Assembly: GCA_963853835.1 (NCBI GenBank) | Contig: OY970832.1 | Coordinates: 7,584,001-7,648,000 of the forward strand | Origin: Calendula officinalis | Taxonomy: Eukaryota > Streptophyta > Magnoliopsida > Asterales > Asteraceae | Direction: 5' to 3' | DNA: 64,000 nt | Part shown: positions 54,616-64,000 of the stretch, in pieces | How positions within the stretch are numbered: the stretch's first letter is position 1 | Layout: each line of letters opens with the position of its first letter | Notes under the pieces: generated by a model | Told to the model about the DNA's origin: nothing | The model's input: the letters and a program-made list of their open reading frames with translations, nothing else | The model's database searches: none | Made by a program: the position numbers and the translations under genes

Positions 54616-55672
54616 TTATCTGGTATATTATAGGAATCATCAATAGTGTTATCATTTAATCTTTTGTAGTTAATTACCATTCTGCTTTCTAATTATTTCT
54701 GAATGTTTTCTCACTATGAATGCTGCTGATCTATGAGGACTATCTGATTTTCTAATTACCCCTAATTTTAGTAATTCTGAGATATGAGTTTTAAAGTCAG
54801 TTATATCTTCATTTGTTGGTTCTATATTTTTTGTTCTAATTATGTACTCTGGGTTTTTTTATTTTTAGTTCACATACTATTTTATCATTCTCCCAATATT
54901 TTAAAACATTTTCCCCTATTATTTCCATTTTTTCTAATTTTGAAATTATGTTGTCAATATCATGTTCTGTTACTAAGTGAATATAAACTTGCTCCATATT
55001 CACAAAATCAAAATCATACTCCATATCTTCTTTTAAATCTACCTCATAGTCTCTTTCATCATAAAAATTATTTTCTTCTATTAATTGACACTCATTTTCT
55101 TCCTTACAATCACATTCTTTTGGTTTTATTGAGCCTTTGCCAACTTTCTCAATTAGGGTAGGAAAAGGAGAAGTTGAAGCAGGGGCTATTAGGTTATGCT
55201 TTGAAAACATAAGATAATCATTAGAAAGGAGGGCCACCCCACTATCTTTCATCAAAAAACTTAAACCAAGGATAAAATCAATATTTATTAATTCTAATGG
55301 TCTCACCCATGTTTTATGGGGTAGGGTGTATTCTTTACTATACCCACAATTTGTGGCAAAACTTATCTTAGCGGCAAAATTCAGTATATTTTTATAAGTA
55401 TGTATACCACCATCCATCTGTTGTGCTCCAGTGGGGGTGGTTTGGGTTATATATTCCTTAGGTATTAGTTTTTCATTTATAATACAATTTGAACATCCAC
55501 TGTCTACTAAAGCTAAACATTTTATTACATAAGTACCAAGTCTAATTTTGCACTGAACTTTTAATGATTTAATGTCTTCTGGGTTACATATGACTTTACA
55601 TGATTCGTCTACTAATTCGAATTTATTCATTAAATTATGTTCTTGAATTATATTTTTTCCTTTATCTGCCAT
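54600..55672 (-). pseudogene. Viral protease and truncated reverse transcriptase
   Basis: The ORF 55672-54836 starts MADKGKNIIQEHNLM. The aspartic protease motif LVDSGCSNCI is intact (about 55495-55525), with a second-strand LGLSFLMKD block. A frame change at about 54840 leads into RT start sequence (KLGVIRKSDSPHRSAAFIV), a stop, then MVINYKRLNDNT (about 54650-54685). After that the palm domain with the catalytic aspartate pair and all of RNase H are missing and the viroplasmin frame begins. The copy cannot make a working polymerase. Confidence 0.82.
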
Positions 55673-57486
55673 TTCAAATTCATCGAATTTTTTCTGGAAT
55701 AATTTTAAAGTATCTTCTATAACTTCTATTCTTTTTCTTAATATTTTTAATTCATGTTTTTCTAGGCTAACAAAAAGAGGTTGTTCTTTAACATCTTCTT
55801 TTTGTATAAGATTTTTTGATTCTAAGCATTTTATACATGCCTCTTTAAAACATATCTTACACTTAGACCGTAATTGTCTTTGAGGAAAAAATTTACAAAT
55901 AAAACACGGGATATTGTCGGATCCTAGATTTTTATCCCAATTATGAAGGCATTCTATGTCTTTGGTATTTACTAATTCATATTCTTCATCACTAATATAT
56001 TCTATATTTTGTTTTGAAAATTCATTTATAAAATTGTTAGTCTGAGAAATTTTTTCTTCCCCTATTGTTTCTTCTATTGAAATAATACTGTAGATAGACT
56101 CATTATCACTAATGCATTCATCAACTGGTATTAGATCTTCATTTACACATTCTATTAAAATACTATTTTTCTCATAGCTATTCTGTCTTTTGGGACATGT
56201 TCTAGCTAAGTGTTCAAAACTATTACATGCAAAACAACTAAGTTTATTTTTATAATTTCTTTATGGTTTGAATTTCCTAACATGTCTTTTTTCATCTAAA
56301 TAAGGCTTCTTCTTATTAGATTTTCTAAGATAATATTTCTTTTGATTTGTTTTATTATATTTTTTATAATTCTTTCTTGGTGGTTTTTCTGCTCCATATG
56401 TCTGCGAAGTATATATCTCATTACAAAATTTATAATCTGTTTGTTTTAGTTGTTTTTGGATTTGTAAGTTTACACATTTTTCTTCTAGCATTTTGGTTAT
56501 AAATTGAGCTCTATGGGTTATTGTCCATAAAGCATTTGGGTTATTTTTTATTTCTGGAAGTTCATTCCATTTTGTGTGAATTTCTAAACCTAGTGGGCCT
56601 GGTAATTTATGGAAAAGTTTTTCTCCTATTTATTTATTAAAAGTATTTCCTGCTATGGTGGTTAAATATACATAATGGTTTAAGAATCTTTTCACATATA
56701 ACCCGCTAGTCCAGTTTTTTAAGCTTAACTGTTCTAGGTCTCTCATTGCTTTTTTCTGGACTTCTATGTGTCCTGAGTTGGGATCTGCTCCTGTTATTAA
56801 TGACTGTATTTTATTTACAAAATTATATGGATTACTACCTAGGCTTCTTAGGCTATTATATTCTTCTTGTTGCTCGATCTTATATGCTTCCCACATTCCC
56901 TTCGTACTTTCTCCTAAGAATGTTTCTAGGTATTTATACATTTCTTCAGTTTCTAGGTCTTGGAAATGTCTGTAATAATTTCCTATGAGCGTACTTTTCC
57001 AAACATCTATTACATTTGTCCAGTTTTGTGGATCATGTGCCGTAAGGTTTAAGATATAACCTTTATGGTCTGTTTGGAATCTTATGGGTTGTTCTAGAGG
57101 TCTTTCTGCTCCTCTAGATGTATAATTACTAGTCTCAAAAGTATTATCATATTTAGTATAAGGTGTCTTTGATGCCATACCATAGTAATTATGATTTGGT
57201 AGTACTTGGTGTCTATTAAAAGGAGTGCTTCCTGAAGAAAAATAACTAGCTTCTTCTGTATCAACTAATTCTTTTTCATAACTTATTTCTGAAATATTTG
57301 ATTCGTCATCTGTCATATTATACTCTGTTAAAATTATATTTCCATTATTATCATATGCTAAACATTCATTTTCTCTAATTTGTTTATTTAAAAACATTTG
57401 TTCTTCTAGTTGTAATAATTCTTCTTTATCTAAAATGATATTTAATTCTTTTGGAAATAGTATTTTTTCTTTTTTAGTTTCTATAT
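55673..57486 (-). pseudogene. Viral coat protein with zinc knuckle
   Basis: An acidic N-terminal part is followed by a capsid-like core in ORF 57397-56630 (LTAHDPQNWTNVIDVWKS, MYKYLETFLGESTKGMWEAY). A stop at 56630 and frame change lead into a basic segment (56491-56261: KNYKKYNKTNQKKYYLRKSN). A further stop precedes the zinc knuckle CFACNSFEHLARTC (56236-56195), the CX2CX4HX4C motif that marks caulimovirid coat proteins. A second Cys-rich cluster (CKICFKEACIKC) lies nearer the protease. At least two stops and one frame change break it. Confidence 0.8.
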
Positions 57487-58396
57487 CTACAAAATTACTT
57501 TCAATTTCTGTTTCTGTTTCTTCATTATCCTGATCAGGGATGGAATTATAATTGGAAAAAGTTGAACTTGTTCTGCCAGTCTATTTGTAAATGTTATAGC
57601 TTCATCTGGAACTATGACAGGTGGACTCTTTTGGACAAATTTACTAATATCCCATTCTAATCCTGCTAAGGTTTCTGTAGAAAATTCTTTTGGTTTTACC
57701 ATTTTAATACCTTGGCTACTTATTAGGTTTACTACTTTATCTGTATATATTTTATATTTAGTGGTTGATGTTGTTGAGCATCTTCCTAAAACTCCTAGAG
57801 TTACTAGTAAATTATCCCCACATTCTACTTCTTCATAACCCTTTGTCTGAATTCCTAATTTTATATATTTAGAAAAATCTTTAATAGTAATTAAAAAATC
57901 TGGACTACAATATATTATTCCTTTATTACTGTTCATGTCTACTTCTGTGCTAGCAATCATGCTTTTGGTTTATATCTTTGATTCTGTTATCAAATAATGT
58001 AATTAAAACCTTACAACCTAGATTTTTTCTCATTAAGCCTTTAATTCCTATTACTATTATTCCTAAATGGATAAATTTAAAATGTCTTTGCCTAAGATTA
58101 TGTTCTCCTTCTTTAGAAATTATATTTAAAATCTTTGTTTGGTCTTTTATACACTGTATTGTAGATTCATAACTATTTCTGTAAAATTGGGTACTGTTTT
58201 CAAAAAATCCCTTATTATATAAAATTTCTGGTTTTAACATTTGTAAACCATGAGTTTGGAATCGGTTATAATCTAACTCGGGATCTATTAATTCTTCTAA
58301 GTTTGCATCATACTCTTCTCTTTTACTCGCAATTTTGTTTATAATGTTTTTAGGAACTACACATAAACCAAAACTCTTTCGGGAAGAGTCAGCCAT
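57487..58396 (-). pseudogene. Viral movement protein (30K superfamily), frameshifted
   Basis: The start ATG is at 58396-58394 (MADSSRKSFGLCVVP), overlapping the previous stop as TAATG. A single frame change near 57955 divides it into 148 and about 157 residues. The second part contains IIYCSPDFL and DFSKYIKLGIQTKGYE, strongly typical of caulimovirid movement proteins, which form tubules through plasmodesmata. A C-terminal coat-protein frame overlaps or abuts it at 57487. Confidence 0.82.
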
Positions 58397-58845
58397 TAGT
58401 TTTTTATTTGATAATCTTTAAAACTAAAAGGTTCAGTTTTTTCTGTTTTTACAATTTTTCTAGTTACTTTTTCACTACCTGTTGGATTTAAGGATAATGA
58501 TTCTATTTGTTCTGCTAATAATTTAATATCGTTCTTATTTATGACTTCTTTAATATTTTTGTCTTCGGTTTTATTTATAGATACTTTTTCTAATATGATC
58601 TTACTTTGTTCTTTTATATAATCTAATTTACTATTAAAAGTACTAATTTCTTTTTGAAGAGAAAATAAAATAGATTGTTGTTTTTCTAATTTAACTTCTA
58701 AGTTGTCTGATATATTAATAAGTAAATCTATTAATGTATTTAGGCAAGGGTCTGACGATATTAAACTATGGTGGTGCTCTTTATCAAAATTACACTTAAG
58801 TTTATATATGTCTTGGATTTGTACTGTTCTTTTATTATTTAACAA
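58396..58845 (-). pseudogene. First viral ORF, unknown function
   Basis: About 149 residues from a non-ATG codon; the frame stays open further upstream through the primer-binding site, and I find no ATG in it. Coiled-coil-like (LEVKLEKQQSILFSLQKEIS, LLAEQIESLSLN). The stop overlaps the movement-protein start (TAATG), an arrangement compatible with coupled or leaky translation as in other pararetroviruses. I cannot name a function. Confidence 0.5.
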
Positions 58846-58902
58846 TATGTCTATACCTAAATATTCTAGTCTTTTTGGTTCCAGTTTTTTCGTTGATATG
58901 CT

Positions 58903-58915
58903 CTGATACCAAAAT
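58903..58915 (-). other. Viral primer-binding site, start of the viral genome map
   Basis: The minus strand reads TGGTATCAGAGC, complementary to initiator tRNA-Met, in front of the first viral ORF. It marks the conventional origin of caulimovirid genomes. Confidence 0.88.
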
Positions 58916-59018
58916 AGGGGGGGGTCTCTAAACTTAATTTATGGAAAAGTAAGGGTACTTGTATGTATGCAAGCAAGCAGAAAATCCAGAAAATATATAT
59001 CTCCCAATATTTTAAAAA

Positions 59019-59087
59019 GGGATTATTAAGGTTTATATAAGCTCATAAGCCATAAGCCCCTCTAAATAAGCTTTCCCAAACACCCCC
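59019..59087. mobile_element. MITE fragment at the right viral junction
   Basis: TTTATATAAGCTCATAAGCC ... AATAAGCTTTCCCAAACACC resembles the right half of the MITE at 6912-7046 (AAGCTTTCCCAAACAACCCC). It separates viral sequence from the second direct repeat. Confidence 0.55.
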
Positions 59088-60547
59088 TAAATTGCTCTGT
59101 TAAGACACCCCACGTGCCAAGTACGCGAGAGCATTTTAGTCTTTTTTTCACGTACATCATCATCTTTCTATAATATAGTTAATCAATCTTTTTTCTTCAT
59201 CTTCAGCATATCCAACTAGGGGTGAGCATTTGGACCAAAAAACTGAATGAACCGAAACCCGACCGAGACCGAACCGAAACCGATAACATGTTAACTGGTT
59301 CGGTTTCGGTTTTGAAAATTCATCATTTTCGGTTTCGGTTCTATTGGCTTCGGTTCGGTTCGGTCTTGGGAAAATGATGAACATTTAGCCTAAAAAAACC
59401 GTTCCGAAACCGAACCGAAACCGAACCAAAACCGATAACATGTTATTGGTTCGGTTTTGCAAATTCATCATTTTCAGTTTCGGTTTCGGTTCGGTTTTTG
59501 GACCGAGCTCACCCCTATATCCAACCATTTTTATTTTATTTTTTTTGAAAAAAAAAGAAAGGTATCTAAAGGTTAGAGGTTCGGCATTGCCATCACCCCA
59601 ACCTCAAGACCCCACTGAAATATATATTCATCCACAAATTACAGAGTACATACAATCTGAAAAAAAACATACAACTAACAACCATCCAACTAAACATAAA
59701 CCAACAATTCAGACAAGACATTATTGATACTTCCATTTAATCTCCCAATCCGTTGCCACTATTCTCACTTGGTTGGAATCTTTGACTGTCAAGCATTGTT
59801 ATAACTAATTATTTATATTAATTCAGTTACTTTAATACGACTTAAAACACAACTTATTACGGGTATATGTGAGCCAAGTTGGACATTTTAGAACATCTCT
59901 GGACGTAACTTAATAGAAACATTCATTCAGAATTTCAAGTATATGCCCTGGAACGTTTAAAGCAACCAATTAAATTTGTAATTATGATTAGGAATTTAGG
60001 ATGAATTCACTTAATAACACATGAGAAGTGATATTATTCTTTGCATATGAGAAATGGAAATAATGAACACATAAACATCGACAATTACTATCTTTTTCCC
60101 ATCTAGTCTTTTAATTAGTCATATTTTTCTTTTCCCATATCAATCAGCAGGATAACACTCATTTTGTGCATCATACAACCCAATTAGTAACACAATTTCT
60201 AAGGTAATTTATGCTACAAAGTAAAACTCCTTCTTTGCCTCAGCTGCCTGTCGTGTCCTCTCAAACATGCCTGGAACCAAATCACATACAAATTGTTAAC
60301 ACCATATTTTCCAAATATTCTTATGAAAATCAGATAAAGCAATGAAATTTGAAGCAGGAAAAATCAACAACGTCTGAAGGTACTACTTGATTGATTGTAT
60401 TCGCATTTTGCTAGTTCTAATCATTGATTGTCAATGTACTACTTATTTTGGTTGTTTTCTACAAGTTTGGTATATTTCACTAGTACGCAGCATACATGCT
60501 CATGTAATTTGCACTTTATTCTAGTACACATACTTAAATTTACCAAA
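59088..60547. repeat. 1.46-kb direct repeat, copy 2
   Basis: Offset 8180 bp from copy 1. This copy is continuous on the right with the repeat-protein gene, so it carries the likely ancestral right junction; copy 1 is continuous on the left with the PCN promoter region. Includes the hAT MITE at 59217-59517. Confidence 0.95.
59217..59517. mobile_element. hAT MITE, copy in repeat 2
   Basis: Duplicate of 51037-51337 with the same TATCCAAC target duplication, so it was copied by segmental duplication and not by a second transposition. Confidence 0.93.
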
Positions 60548-61709
60548 CAAAAAAAATATTGAAATATCACACAAATTTACCTGATATTAAAGAGGTTGGC
60601 TGAGATATCACTTAGTTTGGTGCAGATTCACCCTTTTTAACCCAAATTTGCACCTTTTTCACTCCAAAAGGGGGTTTAGAGGGCCAGGGTTTTGGATTTT
60701 CATGGAATTTTCCAGAAATCCATCTTCTGTTTGTCACATTGATTTCTTTCACAGCAACATCTTCAACAACACCATCACCACAAGCAGCATTGTGCAATAA
60801 AGCCTCCGAATTCTGAACAAACGGTGTCGTTTTGTGCTTGGGTTCCCGGACTACCTTCTGATTCCAACTTCGGCGTCCACCTGTGTGCCGACGGTGTTCT
60901 TTCTCCTCCTCTGATTCCGGTATCGGTTCCGGTTTCAAAGGTGGAGTAATATCTCCGGCTGGATTTTGGTCAGTGACAAACCTTGGTTTTCGAGCGCGTC
61001 CACCTGTGGACCGAGGTTGTTCTTTATCCTTCACTGGTTCCGATACCGGTTCTGGCTCCAACGACGGAGTAATACCTCCGACTGGATTTCGGTCTGCGAA
61101 AAATCTAGGTTTTCGAGCACGTCCACCTGTGTACTGAGGTTGTTCTTTCTCCTCCACTGGTTCCGATACCGGTTCTGGCTCCAACGATGGAGTAATACCT
61201 CCGGCTGGATTTTGATCTGCGACAAACCTAGGTTTTCGAGTACGTCCACCTGTGTACTGAGGTTGTTCTTTCTCCTCCACTTGTTCCGGCTCCAACGGGT
61301 TAGAGAAAACCCTAGATTTTCGACCTCTGCGACTTTTTTTCTTCTTTGATTGTTTGTTGTTGGAATGATCATTGTTGTGCTCCTCCTTTTCTTCTTCTGG
61401 ATGATTGTTGGCAACATCGACTACGGTTTTAGAAGCAGAATCAAGCACCGTAATCTCTGGTTTCAGCTGATGGATGTCCCGATGGCGATTCTGATTTCGG
61501 GAGGTTGTGCATTTGAAAGCAGCCTGTTCGTTGGGTTTGGAATTCGAGTGCGAATGGTGTTCGTCGTTGGAGTTTGCAGGATTTTGTTGTTGGAGCCATC
61601 GCTCTTTGAGCTGAAGGATGGTGACATAATTGGAAGGAAGCGATGGTCCCTGAATTTCCATGACAAATTTCAAAAATTCTTCACTGGAACTGGAACACAC
61701 AATAGGCAT
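60209..61709 (-). CDS. Basic protein with 41-residue repeats, function unknown
   Basis: The start ATG is at 61709. Exon 1 alone is open to 60612 (365 residues). A better model splices at 60632 (GG|GTGAAT) to exon 2 at 60270-60209 (TTCCAG acceptor), in phase, giving 379 residues ending MFERTRQAAEAKKEFYFVA. An N-terminal conserved-looking part (FVMEIQGPSLPSNYVTILQL) is followed by an Asn/His-rich linker and a nuclear-localisation-like KKKKSRRGRKSR (residues 122-133). Then come three to four 41-residue repeats from residue 144 with the core EKEQPQYTGGRARKPRF, and a C-terminal RRWISGKFHENPKPWPSKPP and VKKVQIWVKKG. GRARKPR resembles AT-hook-like basic motifs, which suggests nucleic-acid binding, but I do not recognise the family. 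A hAT element lies 47 bp upstream of the ATG. Confidence 0.75.
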
Positions 61710-61756
61710 GAATACTAATACTTTTCAACTTACTTGTTTTCAACGATAATGCCAAA

Positions 61757-62403
61757 CAGGGGTGAGCATTTTAACCGGAAAAATCGAACCGAACCGAAAA
61801 CCAACTGAACCCGAACCGAAACCGATCCGATAACAGATTTCGGTTCGGTTTTCGGTTTATGAAATATGGCTATATCGGTTTCGGTCCATATCGGTTTCGG
61901 TCCATTTCTTATCGGTTTTTAACCGAACCGAATCGATAACTAAGCTCATACAACAAAAAACTAGGATACCCCTCAACTACCTCTCCCATATGATAGCTTC
62001 GTATAACTTGTCCATATCTCTTTTCTCAATTTTAATTATTTTGTTTCCTAAAACCCTTTGGTTTCCAAAAGACCGCTCCTACTTCTAAACTTCATCGTCG
62101 ATTTTTTGTTAGAGTGTTTATTTTGAAAGTTGGTCACTTGGTCTTTGCATTTGTTGTGTTGAAAACAATTTGACGACTTGGTGATTTCAGATGTTAAATC
62201 TGAAAAGTGGAAAAAAATAGCAAAAAAATAGTTTTGGAGCTTATTGGACCATATCGGTTTTTAGACCGAAAACCGGAACCAAAACCGAACCAAAACCGAA
62301 ACCAAATAAGTATTAACGGTTCGGTTTTCGGTTTCGAATTTTATGCTTAATCGGTTATCGGTTATATCGGTTCGGTTCGGTTTTGACCCGATAATCACCC
62401 CTA
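61757..62403. mobile_element. hAT MITE upstream of the repeat-protein gene
   Basis: 647 bp with ends CAGGGGTGAGCA and (reversed from the right) TAGGGGTGATTA and a perfect 8-bp duplication ATGCCAAA (61749-61756, 62404-62411). Same family style as 51037-51337: many ACCGAACCGAAA/CGGTTCGGTTTTC repeats near both ends, here with an unrelated AT-rich centre. Confidence 0.9.
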
Positions 62404-62508
62404 ATGCCAAATATTTTACTTTACACATTGAAAATATTTTGTTTTTGTCTTTTGGGAAAAAGTTAACAGACATGTAACGTCTGACTTGTCACATATTGTC
62501 ATATTGTA

Positions 62509-62690
62509 GGGAGTTGATTTGTAGAGAGCAATTTTTATTCATACAGAGCAAATTCATTCTAAATGACAATCATGTCCTTCCTTTACTTTTAACACATTTT
62601 GCAGTTCACCCCTCCTATTAAGGGCATGATTGTTATTTGAGATGAATTTGCTCTGTATGGATAAAAATTGCTCTGTACAAATCAGCTCCC
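62509..62690. mobile_element. Small MULE MITE (182 bp)
   Basis: Inverted ends of about 65 bp (GGGAGTTGATTTGTAGAGAG and, reversed, GGGAGCTGATTTGTACAGAG) with a perfect 9-bp duplication CATATTGTA (62500-62508, 62691-62699). The ends are related to those of the larger element at 28720-29936. Confidence 0.9.
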
Positions 62691-62782
62691 CATATTGTAT
62701 ACAGGGTGTCTTGTATGACATGTCACAGCTAGCCGCTACCTCAACTTTCTTAATTGACGAAATACATGGTCAAACTATAATA

Positions 62783-63095
62783 CTACCTCCGTATCAAAAT
62801 AAGTGATACATTTGAAGAATTACGATTTTTGAGGTAAAAGATTAAAAAGTGGTTTAAAATTGATTAAAGTGGATAGTTAGTGGATAATGGGTCCCACTTC
62901 TTTTGGATGTAGTGATATTAATGATGTTTAAAAGTAAAAGTAAGGGTAAAAGAGTAAATTCACTTTATTAAACTAGATAGTTAGTGGAGAATGGGTCCCA
63001 TATTTTTACCAAATAAGGTAAGTTTTAGAAGTGTATCACTTATTTTGTTCCACCCCTAAATAGAAAGTGTATCACTTATTTTGATACGGAGGTAG
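62783..63095. mobile_element. Stowaway-like MITE (313 bp)
   Basis: Ends CTACCTCCGTATCAAAATAA and its complement, flanked by TA. Homologous to 45550-45862 and of the same length. Confidence 0.88.
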
Positions 63096-63097
63096 TA

Positions 63098-63628
63098 ATA
63101 GTAATGAGTAATGACCAAACATATGTCAATTTATAGACTACAAGTAACGCTAAAGGTCGCATGATGCGTCCTCTTGCGTCCTGGACGCGGCCAACACCAC
63201 CTAACTTTTGGTACCATGGTGTTGATCTTCAAACATAGAATTAATTTTACAATATTTTTTAAATTGAGTTTACTTTCTTTAATTTGTCTTTACCTATGAT
63301 TGGTGGTTGATACCTTTTAGATATATGATCATTAAAGCGTATTTTAAGACCCATAACTCTATAAGTTAACAACAAACAAACATAATTAAAGAAATTAAAA
63401 AAAAAAGGTTGGTGGTTTAGATTTGAAAATCGGGGATTTACCCGAATTCTTCTTCTCTATCTCTATCCTTATTTTTTTTAATGGAATCCCTAGGAAGGAG
63501 CTTCGGCGTATCTTTATCCTTATTTATTCAAAAGAATAATAACTTTTTAATCTAATCCCATTCTTGATTTAAAAAACAGATAATTTTAAATTAGTTGTAT
63601 CTTTTCTTTCGCCTCAACAACAACAATA
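63098..63628. other. Gene-free stretch
   Basis: AT-rich with one GC patch near 63160-63195. No gene or element border recognised. Confidence 0.45.
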
Positions 63629-63630
63629 TA

Positions 63631-63894
63631 CTCCCTCCGTCCCACAAAAAACTTCCCATTTGGCTTTTCCACATGTTTTTAGGTGATAGTTAGTGGTGCG
63701 GTCATTGATAATACTTTTGATTAAAATATAAGGTTAGATTGGAGAGAGAAAGATAGTTAGTGGATATTAGTGGTGGGGTTTTTAATAATAATAGTTTTTT
63801 ATTATGTGGAGCCCACCAAATATGGGAAATGGGAAGTTTTTTGTGGGACAAAAATTAAGAGTGAAATGAGAAGTTTTTTGTGGGACGGAGGGAG
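63631..63894. mobile_element. Stowaway MITE (264 bp)
   Basis: Perfect ends CTCCCTCCGTCCCACAAAAA and its complement, the classic Stowaway terminus, flanked by TA on both sides (63629-63630, 63895-63896). Confidence 0.93.
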
Positions 63895-64000
63895 TATCTT
63901 ACAAGCATAGAGAGATAAGATGTAAATAATCATAAAAATACTGAATACAATCTTTAGCCTTCTATCTTTTAAATCCAAGAATACAATCTTTCACCTTATG

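Larger units (their letters stand above)
52368..59018 (-). mobile_element. Defective endogenous pararetrovirus (Caulimoviridae)
   Basis: One minus-strand viral genome order can be followed from the primer-binding site (58903-58915) leftwards: unknown ORF, movement protein, coat protein with zinc knuckle, aspartic protease, start of reverse transcriptase, viroplasmin-like protein and a non-coding region that repeats at the end. Plant pararetroviruses have no integrase; such copies arise by host repair. Frame changes, stops and a large deletion through RT and RNase H make it non-functional. The genus is unresolved; the separate viroplasmin-like ORF argues against badnavirus- or tungrovirus-type genomes. 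It lies between the two 1.46-kb direct repeats. Confidence 0.88.

Noticed and set aside
54784..55161. 125-residue plus-strand hydrophobic frame
   Set aside because: Antisense of the viral protease/RT region; hydrophobicity comes from the AT-rich complement of acidic and basic codons.
50908..60547. Direct repeats flanking the viral block as LTRs of a giant retrotransposon
   Set aside because: No TG...CA ends, no short target duplication, and the repeats contain a hAT MITE and a host exon; a segmental duplication fits better.

Overview
This window is plant nuclear DNA and fits a eudicot, most plausibly a member of Asteraceae. The evidence is intron-rich genes with GT-AG junctions, plant peptide-hormone genes, and plant Copia, Gypsy, hAT, MULE, Helitron, Stowaway, LINE and SINE elements. 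The family assignment is my inference from the style of the transposon proteins, not a search result.

Layout. 1-4531 is the right part of a decayed Ty1/Copia element (minus strand) that landed inside a Stowaway MITE. 6723-11853 is a PRP40-like (U1 snRNP, WW/FF domain) locus whose 5' exons splice in frame into a 1.75-kb retroelement-like exon; the FF-domain exons behind it are decayed. 16456-16770 is an intact two-exon phytosulfokine (PSK) precursor. Just beyond it, on the minus strand, is a RALF peptide-hormone pseudogene. Its signal-peptide codons are split by a 10.6-kb nested transposon block: a hAT-like element (17927-28488) that holds a solo Copia LTR (17971-19305) and a whole Gypsy chromovirus (19686-28115). 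28720-33115 holds two MULEs with 9-bp target duplications. 35.5-44 kb is gene-poor, with a tRNA-like sequence, a phase-consistent run of short exons, Helitron ends and a MITE. 44015-44509 encodes a small plant protein with an SVGMGRIDED motif.

46894-50270 (minus) is a complete ten-exon WD40 gene, the POPCORN/UTP4 type. Between it and the next gene a 1.46-kb segment (50908-52367) is repeated at 59088-60547. Between the two copies lies a defective endogenous pararetrovirus (Caulimoviridae, minus strand, about 52.37-59.02 kb) with movement protein, coat/zinc-knuckle, aspartic protease, truncated reverse transcriptase and viroplasmin-like remains. The last gene (60209-61709, minus) encodes a basic protein with 41-residue repeats. 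Its short last exon lies in the duplicated segment, so an orphan copy sits at 52029-52090. The right end carries a hAT, a small MULE and two Stowaway MITEs.

The host genes probably do not form a functional unit. The window is a record of repeated insertions: two peptide-hormone genes side by side (one alive, one broken), a host-retroelement chimera, and a virus integrated at its primer-binding site beside a duplicated gene end.
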